This document shows, piece after piece, positions 26,300 to 34,304 of a stretch of 64,000 nt of DNA. Numbering within the stretch: the stretch's first letter is position 1; each line of letters opens with the position of its first letter. The notes beneath the pieces are model-generated. The model ran no database searches. It was not told the origin of the DNA and saw nothing but the letters and a program-made list of their open reading frames with translations. This stretch comes from Cryomorphaceae bacterium (GTDB lineage: Bacteria; Bacteroidota; Bacteroidia; Flavobacteriales_D; Sanyastnellaceae): positions 1-64,000 of the forward strand of contig WGNM01000011.1 of NCBI GenBank assembly GCA_016124575.1. Direction: 5' to 3'. The position numbers were made by a program, and so were the translations under genes.

Positions 26300-26307
26300 T
26301 ACTTTTG
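26300..26307 (+). promoter_or_regulatory. -7 box of the enoyl-CoA hydratase gene
   Basis: TACTTTTG, 16 nt before the ATG at 26324. A TTTG at 26271-26274 is a possible but widely spaced -33 element. Confidence 0.55.
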
Positions 26308-26323
26308 ACACAAAGAAAAACGC

Positions 26324-27100
26324 ATGAAGAACATCCTTCTCGAAATAAACAATGGCATTGCCGTAGTTACCCTCAACCGTCCCGATCAATTGAATGCGCT
26401 GAACCGCGAAACAATAAGCGAATTGAGCGGACTGCTCGATGAATTGAACAACAATAAAAATGTCCGCGCCCTTATTCTCACTGGAGCTGGAGAAAAAGCC
26501 TTTGTAGCTGGCGCCGACATAAAAGAATTCGCGCATTTCAATATTGAAGAAGGTCGCGCACTCAGCGCGGATGGACAAACCGAACTGTTCGATAAACTCG
26601 AAAACATGTCGAAACCGTGCATCGCAGCCATCAATGGTTATGCTTTAGGTGGCGGACTTGAACTTGCGATGGCTTGTCACATCCGTGTTGCCAACACGAT
26701 TGCAAAACTCGGACTGCCAGAAGTTTCATTGGGAGTAATTCCTGGATATGGCGGCACCCAACGTCTGACCCGCCTCGTAGGAATGGGCAAAGCCCTGGAA
26801 ATGATCTGCACAGCTGGGATGATTGACGCCGACGAAGCATTGAAATGGGGACTTGTAAACCACGTCACCACCCCCGAAGAACTTATGGCGAAAGCTACCG
26901 ATATAGCCACCAAGATAAGCCGACAATCAGGCGCTGCCATAGCACAGGCCCTGCATGCTGTACGTGCAGCTTACCAAGCAAATAACGGCGGTTTCACTGC
27001 TGAGATAGAGGCTTTTGGCGCCTGTTTTGGGACGCCAGATTTTATTGAAGGCACAAGCGCCTTTATGGAACGACGCAAGCCCGACTTCTCGAACAAGTAA
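26324..27100 (+). CDS. enoyl-CoA hydratase/isomerase family protein
   Basis: 258 residues of the crotonase fold. The two oxyanion-hole segments are present: AFVAGADIKEFAHF and ALGGGLELAMACHIRVA. GVIPGYGGTQRLTRLVG carries the family signature, and both catalytic-region acids appear (Glu in LGGGLELA; Glu in LPEVSLGVIPG). This fits a classical short-chain 3-hydroxyacyl-CoA dehydratase (FadB/Crt-like) for fatty acid or butanoyl-CoA metabolism. The exact substrate cannot be assigned. It has its own promoter and is 72 nt upstream of dut, which has a separate -7 box. Confidence 0.92.
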   Translation: MKNILLEINNGIAVVTLNRPDQLNALNRETISELSGLLDELNNNKNVRALILTGAGEKAFVAGADIKEFAHFNIEEGRALSADGQTELFDKLENMSKPCIAAINGYALGGGLELAMACHIRVANTIAKLGLPEVSLGVIPGYGGTQRLTRLVGMGKALEMICTAGMIDADEALKWGLVNHVTTPEELMAKATDIATKISRQSGAAIAQALHAVRAAYQANNGGFTAEIEAFGACFGTPDFIEGTSAFMERRKPDFSNK

Positions 27101-27160
27101 ATGAACATAGCACCGTGAATGAAGAGTTATTTTATACTCTCACATTTCGCTTTTACCCCA

Positions 27161-27168
27161 TACCTTTA
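27161..27168 (+). promoter_or_regulatory. -7-like box of the dut operon
   Basis: TACCTTTA, one base from TAnnTTTG, ends 4 nt before the dut ATG at 27173. This suggests a leaderless transcript. Confidence 0.5.
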
Positions 27169-27172
27169 GCAC

Positions 27173-27607
27173 ATGACCGTGCAGATCATCAATAAATCAA
27201 ACCACCCGCTGCCTGCCTACGAATCGTTGGCAAGCGCAGGCATGGACCTTCGCGCCAACCTTTCAGAGACGGTAACACTAAAGCCTTTGGAAAGAAAACT
27301 CATCCCAACAGGCTTGCACATCGCGTTGGAAGAAGGCACCGAAGCCCAAGTTCGTCCGCGGAGTGGCCTAGCATACAAAAAAGGAATCACAGTGCTCAAT
27401 TCACCAGGCACCATAGATGCCGATTACCGCGGTGAAATTGGTGTATTACTAATTAATCTTTCCGACCAAACCGTAGTCATTGAAAACGGAGAACGTGTGG
27501 CACAGTTGGTGATAGCTAAATATGAGCGCATCACGTGGACCGAAACGAGCGAATTGAATGAAACTCAAAGAGGAGAAGGCGGATTTGGAAGCACAGGTGT
27601 CAAATAA
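27173..27607 (+). CDS. dut: dUTP diphosphatase
   Basis: Hydrolyses dUTP to dUMP, keeping uracil out of DNA and supplying dTMP synthesis. The 144-residue product is the homotrimeric type with its motifs in order: [40 protein letters not shown] (with the catalytic Asp), [14 protein letters not shown] and the C-terminal arginine-finger stretch [10 protein letters not shown]. Full length. It heads a tight run (9 nt to the next gene) of nucleotidyltransferase, TPR lipoprotein, DUF4292 lipoprotein and EnvC-like genes, a gene order I associate with Bacteroidota. Confidence 0.97.
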   Translation: MTVQIINKSNHPLPAYESLASAGMDLRANLSETVTLKPLERKLIPTGLHIALEEGTEAQVRPRSGLAYKKGITVLNSPGTIDADYRGEIGVLLINLSDQTVVIENGERVAQLVIAKYERITWTETSELNETQRGEGGFGSTGVK

Positions 27608-27616
27608 TATTATTTC

Positions 27617-28624
27617 ATGAAAATCATCGTCCCAATGGCTGGCATGGGCAAACGCATGCGGCCTCATACACTCACAGTTCCAAAACCCCTGATACCGGTA
27701 GCTGGAAAGCCCATTGTGCAGCGCCTTGTAGAAGAATTGGCAGCGATTAGTCCCGAACCGATCGACGAAGTGGCATACGTCGTTGGCCGTTTTGGAGATG
27801 CCGTTGAGCAAAACCTCATCGCCATCGCTGAAAGCCTGGGAGCAAAAGGAACCATCCACTACCAAGACGAAGCCCTAGGGACTGCACATGCTGTTTTATG
27901 CGCACGTACCGCCTTGAAAGGCAGCGTAATAGTCGCCTTCGCCGACACACTTTTCAAAGCAAAACTCGAGCTCGATCAAAGCAAAGATGGGGTGCTATGG
28001 GTGCAACAACTGCCAAATCCTGAACAGTTTGGGGTGGTGAAGTTGGATGGCAGCGGACACATCGTTGACTTCATAGAAAAGCCGAAGACATTTGTTTCAG
28101 ACCTCGCCATGATTGGCATTTACTACTTCAAATCTGGCGAAATTCTCGAAAAAGAACTGCAGTTTTTAATAGATAACCAAATCATTAAAAGTGGCGAATA
28201 CCAACTTCCTGATGCCTTGAAAAACATGACAGAAAAGGGCATGGTGTTCGTGCCGGGTAAGGTTGATGACTGGATGGACTGTGGAAATAAAAATGCCACC
28301 GTAGAAACAAACTCGCGGATTCTAGATTACCATAAGAACGATGCCGACATGCGTGCATCAGACACTGTAGTAGAAAACGGAATGATCATCGCACCGTGCT
28401 TTATTGGAAAAGGTGTGAAAATTAAGAATGCAATCGTAGGCCCACACGTTTCGATTGGCGCAGGGTGTAACATCGAAAACAGCATCGTCAAAACCAGCAT
28501 CATTCAAGAAAACACCCACATTTCTGATGCTCACATTGAAAACAGCATGCTCGGAAAACATGTAGACTTCACAGGCAAAGCCGAAGAACTTAGTCTGGGA
28601 GATTACTCAACTCAAGGATTGTAA
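27617..28624 (+). CDS. sugar-phosphate nucleotidyltransferase
   Basis: 335 residues. The N-terminal NTP_transferase domain (1-235) starts MKIIVPMAGMGKRMRPHTLT and has the sugar-1-phosphate signature KPLIPVAGKPIVQRL. The C-terminal part (about 255-330) has the hexapeptide-like turns of a left-handed beta-helix (IAPCFIGKGVKIKNAIVGP). It should couple a sugar 1-phosphate to a nucleotide (glucose-1-P thymidylyl- or mannose-1-P guanylyl-type) for envelope polysaccharide. The sequence does not settle which. It sits between dut and two lipoproteins, with 9 and 2 nt gaps, so it is co-transcribed with them. Confidence 0.9.
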   Translation: MKIIVPMAGMGKRMRPHTLTVPKPLIPVAGKPIVQRLVEELAAISPEPIDEVAYVVGRFGDAVEQNLIAIAESLGAKGTIHYQDEALGTAHAVLCARTALKGSVIVAFADTLFKAKLELDQSKDGVLWVQQLPNPEQFGVVKLDGSGHIVDFIEKPKTFVSDLAMIGIYYFKSGEILEKELQFLIDNQIIKSGEYQLPDALKNMTEKGMVFVPGKVDDWMDCGNKNATVETNSRILDYHKNDADMRASDTVVENGMIIAPCFIGKGVKIKNAIVGPHVSIGAGCNIENSIVKTSIIQENTHISDAHIENSMLGKHVDFTGKAEELSLGDYSTQGL

Positions 28625-28626
28625 TA

Positions 28627-30345
28627 TTGAAATACCTAACCCTCATATTGGCCATCTTCATTCTTGCAGGATGCAAAGGATCGAAAGACACGAAAGCCTC
28701 AACGGCGACTTCGAAGAAAGCGACGTCAGAAAGCGTGGAGTTTCAAAACTGGTTCTTTGAAGCGCAGACATCAAAGCAAGTTGAAGATTACGATCGCGCC
28801 TATGCCGGGTTTTTGAAGTGCACCGAAATTGCACCTAAAAACAGTTCTTCTTATTACGAAATGTCGCGGATAGACTTCGCCTCATCGCGCACAGAACAGG
28901 GACTGGTGAACATAGAAAAAGCAATTGAACTGGATGGCACGAACTTCTGGTACCGTAAAACTTACGCGTCATACCTCATGGAGCTGGGTCGATTTGCCGA
29001 CTCGCAAAAACAATGGGAGATGCTGGTGAAGCAAGACCCCAGCGACATAGAAGCGTACTACAACTTAGCTGCTTGCTTCCTATACCAAGAAAAAGGGACC
29101 GACGCCATCAAAGCTTACGACGCACTAGAAAATAAAATTGGAGTAACTCCCGAAATCAGCTACCAAAAAGAACGCATCTTCTTGTTGAGCAACAATTTCG
29201 ATGGTGCTTTGGGTGAAATCGATAAATTGATTGAATCTTACCCTGGCGAAATGGAATTTATTGTCCAAAAAGCTGAATTACTCGTCGAACTTAACCGCGC
29301 CCCAGAGGCACAAAAACTCCTTGAAGACATCATTGCCCATGAGCCAAACAATGGAATGGTGCAGTTGCAGCTTTCACGTTTGTATGCCGCTCAAAATAAA
29401 GACAGTCAGTCGTTCGACGCTTTGGTGAAGGCCTTTGAGGCTCCAGAAGTTGCCATCGATGAGAAAATCGGAATCCTGCTGCGCTATTTCAGCGTTTCAG
29501 AATTCGATGCCGAAGCCGCTGAAAACTCAGCAATTCTGCTCAAAATCATGGATCGCGTGCATCCTGAAGACCCGAAAACGCATTCCATTTATGGCGATTA
29601 CCTCGTACGCGATAATAAACTCGCCGAAGCCGAAGAACGCTTTTTACGTGCTGTTGATCTCGACCCCGCTCGTCCGCTTCTTTGGAGTCAGGTTCTCTCC
29701 CTTGAGCTCGAACTTGGAAAATGGAAAGCCCTTTTGGAAAACAGCAAGCGCGCGCGTGACTTGTACCCAACACAACCCGATTTCTACCTTATGGAAGGGT
29801 TTGCCTATATGCGGTCTGACCAGCCTGCAGAAGCCATTAAAACATTGTCGCTGGGGAAATCTTTCGTGGTAGATAACCCCATGCTGCTTTCTCGCTTCTT
29901 TTCAACACTTGGAGAGGCATACAACGAAACGAAAGAGTACGAGAAGAGCGACCAATCGTTCGAAAAAGCCATCGAGAAAGATGGAAACGATCCATATGTA
30001 TTGAACAATTATGCCTACTACCTTGCTTTAAGAGGTGAGAAGCTAACGCGTGCCGAAGAACTGTCTAAAAAAAGTCTGGAAATTATGCCCGGATCGGGGT
30101 CGTTTATGGACACCTATGGATGGGTACTTTTCAAACTTGGGAAGTACACCGAAGCAAAAGAATACACCGAAAAAGCACTCACCGCGGGGTTGCCCGATGC
30201 TGTTGTCTTAGAACATCTTGGCGATATCATTTATCACCTTGGCGACGTCGATCAAGCGGTTCAATATTGGGAAGAAGCACTGAAATCTGGTGGCACAGGG
30301 AACCTGACCCAGAAGATAGCACACAAAAAATATTATGCTGAATAA
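28627..30345 (+). CDS. TPR-repeat lipoprotein
   Basis: 572 residues starting at TTG (28627), the only start that yields the lipoprotein signal MKYLTLILAIFILAGC (Cys16). The mature protein is a chain of TPR units from about residue 50 to 560, for example RAYAGFLKCTEIAPKNSSSY, IEAYYNLAACFLYQEKGTDA and PYVLNNYAYYLALRGEKLTR. It is probably an outer-membrane-anchored scaffold facing the periplasm. In this gene order (before DUF4292 and an EnvC-like protein) a role in envelope assembly is reasonable. It overlaps the next gene by 11 nt. Confidence 0.85.
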   Translation: MKYLTLILAIFILAGCKGSKDTKASTATSKKATSESVEFQNWFFEAQTSKQVEDYDRAYAGFLKCTEIAPKNSSSYYEMSRIDFASSRTEQGLVNIEKAIELDGTNFWYRKTYASYLMELGRFADSQKQWEMLVKQDPSDIEAYYNLAACFLYQEKGTDAIKAYDALENKIGVTPEISYQKERIFLLSNNFDGALGEIDKLIESYPGEMEFIVQKAELLVELNRAPEAQKLLEDIIAHEPNNGMVQLQLSRLYAAQNKDSQSFDALVKAFEAPEVAIDEKIGILLRYFSVSEFDAEAAENSAILLKIMDRVHPEDPKTHSIYGDYLVRDNKLAEAEERFLRAVDLDPARPLLWSQVLSLELELGKWKALLENSKRARDLYPTQPDFYLMEGFAYMRSDQPAEAIKTLSLGKSFVVDNPMLLSRFFSTLGEAYNETKEYEKSDQSFEKAIEKDGNDPYVLNNYAYYLALRGEKLTRAEELSKKSLEIMPGSGSFMDTYGWVLFKLGKYTEAKEYTEKALTAGLPDAVVLEHLGDIIYHLGDVDQAVQYWEEALKSGGTGNLTQKIAHKKYYAE

Positions 30346-31252
30346 TTTGAAAATATTCGTCTTTCTATTGCTCGCTTTGTTCAGCGCTATACTCCCTAGC
30401 TGTTCAAATGAGAAACGTGTTGCTGAAGGTAAACCGCTGAAAAACCGAACAGCTAATGCGGTACTTACACGCTACAATAAAAACCTCTTCGAATTCGATT
30501 ACGTTGGAATGAGAATTTCAGCAGAGGTGAAAAATACCGACGACAATCAGAGCTTTAAAGCGAATGTCCGCATGCGCAAAGACAGCATCATCTGGATCAG
30601 TATAACACCGCTCATGGGCGTCGAAATGATTCGCGCCGTGGTTACCCCAGATTCAATAAAATATGTCTCCAAAGTACCAAACAACAAACACTATTTTTTG
30701 GGTACGCTGCATCAGCTAACAGACATAACAAAGAATGAAATAACCTTCGAAATGTTGCAAGCTGTGTTGGTTGGCAACGCCGTCGACATCAACGAAGAAG
30801 ATGATAAATTCACGAGTCGAATTGATGGGAATGAGTACGTGTTGATATCGAAATACAAACGGAGAATGAAAAAAGTGCTGGGCGTCAACGACCGCGATGT
30901 CCAACCAAGCGACTCCCTTTCTGTTGATGCCAATGACAGACAATACCGACGCATCTTGAGACGGTCCGACGAAGATGATTTATTATTGAAACGCTATTGG
31001 TTCGATGGATACGACTACCGTTTGATGCGCACCGTTTTCGATGATCTGTATTACCAACGGTCAGTGACCATCAATCACGCCGACTTTGAAGTAACTGAAA
31101 CCCTGACATATCCAAAGCAGACCTCTGTGTCGGTTACAAGCGAGAAAGGCTCTGCACAATTCAATTTCGAAATATCACGTTTGAAAATAGATAAAGACTA
31201 CGAATTCCCTTTTGAAATCCCTGAAGACTATGAAAGGCGCCTCATTCCTTAA
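30335..31252 (+). CDS. DUF4292 lipoprotein
   Basis: 305 residues. The signal sequence ends in a lipobox (LPSC, Cys23), followed by NEKRVAEGKPLKNRTAN. The body fits DUF4292, a LolA/LolB-like beta fold found in Bacteroidota: note FDYVGMRISAEVKNTDDNQS, RMRKDSIIWISITPLMGVEM and RAVVTPDSIKYV, close to the pattern of lipoprotein carriers. I infer a role in lipoprotein or lipid handling at the outer membrane; no function is proven for the family. It overlaps the TPR gene by 11 nt and the EnvC-like gene by 23 nt. Confidence 0.85.
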   Translation: MLNNLKIFVFLLLALFSAILPSCSNEKRVAEGKPLKNRTANAVLTRYNKNLFEFDYVGMRISAEVKNTDDNQSFKANVRMRKDSIIWISITPLMGVEMIRAVVTPDSIKYVSKVPNNKHYFLGTLHQLTDITKNEITFEMLQAVLVGNAVDINEEDDKFTSRIDGNEYVLISKYKRRMKKVLGVNDRDVQPSDSLSVDANDRQYRRILRRSDEDDLLLKRYWFDGYDYRLMRTVFDDLYYQRSVTINHADFEVTETLTYPKQTSVSVTSEKGSAQFNFEISRLKIDKDYEFPFEIPEDYERRLIP

Positions 31253-32438
31253 GTTCTTATTTATTGTCTTCGTCGCTATTTCAAGCGCCGTTTCAGGTCA
31301 GTCGAAAGCTGAACTGCAACGTCAGCGTGATGAAATCAATAAAAAGATTGAGTACACCCGCAAGCTGATCAACGAGACAAAGAAAAACCAAGAAGCAGAA
31401 GCCAGTGAGCTGCAACTGTTGAAAGAGCAGATAAATTACCGCGGACAGCTTATAAAATCTTTTGAATCAGAGCTGCGTGGAGTTGAGAATGAGATTCAAA
31501 GTTCAGAGCGAAATATTCGTGAACTGGAAGCCAAAATCGCTTTGATGAAAGAAGAGTACGCCTCAATGATTTACCAAGCGTACAAAAACAGGCATAGCCA
31601 CGATGAGTTGATGTATATCTTCGCTGCCAACGATTTCAACCAGGCCTTCAAACGGTTTAAAATACTCCAAGAATACGCCGATTTCAGAAAGCAACAAGCC
31701 AATGAGATTCTCGCTACGCAAGATAAAATGCGCTCAAGAGTGACCGAATTGGAGAAAATTCGTTCCGACAAACAGACCATCCTAGAAGAAAAGTCTCAGG
31801 AAAGCAAAGCACTCGATGAAGATCGAAAAGAAGGGGAAAAAGTGCTCAATAAACTGCGCCAAGAAGAGCAAAAACTTAAGAAACAGCAACAACAACAAGA
31901 GGCAGAACGACAGAAATTAAACGCAGCAATTAAGAAGAAAATCGAGGAAGAACTTGCCGCGGAGAAGAAGAAAACCGGCGGAAAATTCGAAATCACACCC
32001 GAAGGAAAAATCATTTCCGAAAAATTCGAACAAAACAAAGGCAGCCTGCCTTGGCCCGTAAAACGCGGCGTGGTGACCGAACGATACGGAAAGCAACCTC
32101 ACCCTACTCTGCCAGGTATTGTTACCGACAACAATGGAATCGATATTACAACAGAGCCGAATAGCATTGTCAGCGCCATCTTCGGTGGCACTGTGACCAG
32201 TGTTTTTAACATCCCTGGAGCCGGACAAAACGTGATCATCACACACGGTGCTTACAAAACCGTTTACACCAACTTGAAAGATGTATCGCTTGTGAAAGGC
32301 GATAAAGTTGCGCTGGGAGATGCAATTGGTCAGGCACTAGGACAAGGCACCAAAGCCATTGCCCACCTGGAAATCTGGAAGATGACTGCCGAAGGGGGGA
32401 CACCTCAAAACCCTGAGCTCTGGCTGAAGAAGAGGTAA
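31230..32438 (+). CDS. EnvC-like coiled-coil protein with degenerate LytM (M23) domain
   Basis: 402 residues. A signal peptide (1-24, ending VSGQ) precedes a long coiled coil (about 28-260; many K/E/Q heptads, for example LQRQRDEINKKIEYTRKL) and a C-terminal M23/LytM domain (about 285-400). The zinc and catalytic positions look lost: the HxGxD motif reads NNGID, and the HxH motif reads HLE in AIAHLEIWK. A fold without catalysis is the hallmark of EnvC/NlpD-type activators, which open amidases during septum splitting. I took the ATG at 31230 because an upstream TTG (31212) would add residues ahead of the signal. It is the last gene of the dut operon. Confidence 0.88.
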   Translation: MKGASFLKFLFIVFVAISSAVSGQSKAELQRQRDEINKKIEYTRKLINETKKNQEAEASELQLLKEQINYRGQLIKSFESELRGVENEIQSSERNIRELEAKIALMKEEYASMIYQAYKNRHSHDELMYIFAANDFNQAFKRFKILQEYADFRKQQANEILATQDKMRSRVTELEKIRSDKQTILEEKSQESKALDEDRKEGEKVLNKLRQEEQKLKKQQQQQEAERQKLNAAIKKKIEEELAAEKKKTGGKFEITPEGKIISEKFEQNKGSLPWPVKRGVVTERYGKQPHPTLPGIVTDNNGIDITTEPNSIVSAIFGGTVTSVFNIPGAGQNVIITHGAYKTVYTNLKDVSLVKGDKVALGDAIGQALGQGTKAIAHLEIWKMTAEGGTPQNPELWLKKR

Positions 32439-32519
32439 AAGGCATTGCGCGGATTGAATGCTGGGGCTGACTGTCTGCAACAATTTCTAATCATGTTTCA
32501 AAAGCAGTGATCCTTCGAC

Positions 32520-32536
32520 TTAATTCGTCGAATTAA
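32520..32536. promoter_or_regulatory. 17-bp palindrome, possible operator
   Basis: TTAATTCGTCGAATTAA: two perfect 8-bp arms around a central T. It is too short and AT-rich for a terminator and lies 114 bp before the -33 element of the orphan promoter. A dimeric regulator site is possible; nothing identifies the regulator. Confidence 0.4.
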
Positions 32537-32649
32537 ATATTCTTATCTGTATTTCCCAAAAAAAACTGAAACTGATTTCGGATTATCTCCAGTTTTTCGG
32601 CTGAAAATGAGCATCTACAAAATTGTTCTCAGCACACACAAAGTGCCTA

Positions 32650-32680
32650 TTGACAAGGTTTTTCAGACAGCTTACCTTTG
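32650..32680 (+). promoter_or_regulatory. canonical promoter with no adjacent gene
   Basis: TTG (32650-32652), 20 bp, then TACCTTTG (32673-32680). This is as good a match as the prs promoter. A start near 32686 would make either a short RNA or a leader of about 340 nt for the plug-domain gene at 33024. Confidence 0.65.
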
Positions 32681-32702
32681 CAGTGCACGGTGATGACGGC
32701 GC

Positions 32703-32724
32703 GGGGGAGGGAGGGCCCGCAGGG
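32703..32724 (+). other. G-quadruplex-type G tracts
   Basis: Four G tracts (32703-32707, 32709-32711, 32713-32715, 32722-32724) with loops of 1, 1 and 6 nt satisfy the G3+N1-7 rule on the coding strand, about 17 nt after the predicted start site of the orphan promoter. Such a G-rich run is unusual in this sequence. Confidence 0.55.
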
Positions 32725-32741
32725 CGCAAACCCTTTGATTT

Positions 32742-32777
32742 TGACCCGTACTAAAATAATGACCCGTACTAAAATAA
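32742..32777. repeat. perfect 18-bp tandem duplication
   Basis: TGACCCGTACTAAAATAA occurs twice back to back (32742-32759, 32760-32777) with no mismatch, which suggests a recent event or maintained function. Confidence 0.9.
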
Positions 32778-33023
32778 GTTTACAGATTATTGACTAAGTA
32801 CTTGCATGGATATACATGGTTGATCTACGTCCTGCATTGAGTAAACTCATTTCATTTCAAGGCATTTCATTTAACTCGAACGACTCACTATTCTCGCATT
32901 GCAGAAAAATATAGAACAATTATTTCTTGCACTTTATGGAATCTGAACCTCTCCAGCATCTTATGGTTGGAGTGCACCCCAAACCAGGTTTCATCCGGCC
33001 GAAAGGCCTAAATAAAAAAGTGT

Positions 33024-33746
33024 ATGAAAAATTTATTTATCCTTCTGCTCGCATTGATAAGTGCTGATGCAATGAATGCCCAAGTATGGGGCGAAATTCA
33101 CGGAAAAGTGAAAGGTTCTGATATCGGAACGCTCCTAAGTGCCAATGTGTTTGCCTCGGCTGGCGATAAACAAATTGGTGTTTCAACCGACCTCGATGGT
33201 GAGTTCAAACTTAAACCTCTCAATCCTGGAACTTACAATATCACAGTTTCATTTATCGGATATCATTCTACAACCATTCAAGGTGTGGTGGTAAAACCTG
33301 ATCAGGTGACGTTTCTGAAAGATGTGGTGCTTGAACCTCTTACTGTAGTCATCGGAGACGGCGCCGAAGTCATTACCTATACTGTTCCTTTAATTAACCC
33401 AGAAGAAACTTCTCGTATGACGACGTTGAAGGCCGACCTCGACCACTCACCTGCGCGTCGTGATATCAAAAATGTAATTACCGCTATGTCGCCGGGAGTG
33501 ACCATTGACCCAGCAACTCAAGAACTGCATTTTAAAGGAACACGCACTGATGCCATTCAATACATTGTAGATGGTGTGAAACTAATGGGCAACTACACTG
33601 CTTTGCCGGCTAGCGGTGTGGGCAGTGTCTCGGTCTACACAGGAGGTGTCCCTGCCAAATATGGCGACCTCACCGGTGGGGTTGTCATCATCGAATCTGT
33701 AAGTTATTTTGACCTCTACAATGATTGGATCAATAAGAACCGCTAG
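33024..33746 (+). CDS. TonB-receptor plug-only protein with carboxypeptidase-regulatory-like domain
   Basis: 240 residues. A signal peptide (1-19, ending MNAQ) is followed by a carboxypeptidase-regulatory-like beta-sandwich (about 22-105, VWGEIHGKVKGSDIGTLLSA) and a TonB-dependent receptor plug domain (about 135-225, with DIKNVITAMSPGVTIDP, IQYIVDGVKLMG and GGVPAKYGDLTGGVVII). The protein stops 15 residues after the plug, where a receptor would start its 22-strand barrel, so there is no channel. The stop is a normal TAG and no barrel-coding frame follows. Instead, an ECF sigma gene begins 9 nt downstream and an anti-sigma-like gene follows it. Confidence 0.85.
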   Translation: MKNLFILLLALISADAMNAQVWGEIHGKVKGSDIGTLLSANVFASAGDKQIGVSTDLDGEFKLKPLNPGTYNITVSFIGYHSTTIQGVVVKPDQVTFLKDVVLEPLTVVIGDGAEVITYTVPLINPEETSRMTTLKADLDHSPARRDIKNVITAMSPGVTIDPATQELHFKGTRTDAIQYIVDGVKLMGNYTALPASGVGSVSVYTGGVPAKYGDLTGGVVIIESVSYFDLYNDWINKNR

Positions 33747-33755
33747 TTTCACTGA

Positions 33756-34304
33756 ATGATAATCGGCAAACGCATATCGAAACTGACCGATGAAGAACTC
33801 ATCTCCCGCTACCGCAATCGTAAAGAAAACAAGGTGGTGGGAGAACTCTTCAATAGATATGCGTTGCTGGTAGTCGCCATTTGCCGAAAATACCACTCCG
33901 ATGATGCGGAAGCTGAAGATGCCGCAATGGTGGTTTTCGAATCGCTGTTTCAACTGCTACTCAAACATGATGTGGCAGCGTTCAAGCCTTGGCTCATGAC
34001 CGTTACGCGCAATCAATGCCTGATGGCGCTGCGGAAACAAAAGCCAAACGTGCATGTGAATGCGGATGCGGTAGACATCGCAGAAGATCAAAATACGGAT
34101 GTCGACAAGGAACATTTGCTCTCATTGCTGGAATCAGCTCTCGATGCGCTGAAGCCTGAACAGCAGTTGTGTTTGCGGTTGTTCTACCTCGAGCAAAAGG
34201 GATACAGTGAAATTGCTGAGAATACAGGTATGGCCTTGAAAACAGTCAAAAGCCACTTGCAAAATGGGAAGAGAAACCTTCTCAATACGATGAAACAACC
34301 ATGA
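33756..34304 (+). CDS. ECF-type RNA polymerase sigma factor
   Basis: 182 residues with sigma region 2 (about 12-85, LISRYRNRKENKVVGELFNR and YHSDDAEAEDAAMVVFESLF) and region 4 (about 120-175, ALDALKPEQQLCLRLFYLEQ with YSEIAENTGMALKTVKSHLQ as the helix-turn-helix). It is not closely similar to the ECF factor at 3.8-4.3 kb, so the two probably serve different regulons. It lies 9 nt after the plug-only gene and overlaps the next gene by 4 nt (ATGA), forming a three-gene cassette. Confidence 0.92.
   Translation: MIIGKRISKLTDEELISRYRNRKENKVVGELFNRYALLVVAICRKYHSDDAEAEDAAMVVFESLFQLLLKHDVAAFKPWLMTVTRNQCLMALRKQKPNVHVNADAVDIAEDQNTDVDKEHLLSLLESALDALKPEQQLCLRLFYLEQKGYSEIAENTGMALKTVKSHLQNGKRNLLNTMKQP

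Larger units (their letters stand above)
32439..33023. other. 585-bp intergenic region with promoter, palindrome and tandem duplication
   Basis: No protein gene is supported. In order it holds: a 17-bp palindrome (32520-32536), a canonical promoter (32650-32680), a G-quadruplex-type stretch (32703-32724), a perfect 18-bp tandem duplication (32742-32777), an AT-rich stretch, and near the next start a GGCC-GAAA-GGCC hairpin (32997-33008). A 34-codon frame (32693-32797) spans the duplication but has no other support. Confidence 0.6.

Noticed and set aside
32693-32797. 34-codon frame across the G-rich stretch and 18-bp duplication
   Set aside because: Its composition and duplicated segment look non-coding, and there is no homologue I can recall. 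Left as part of the intergenic region.
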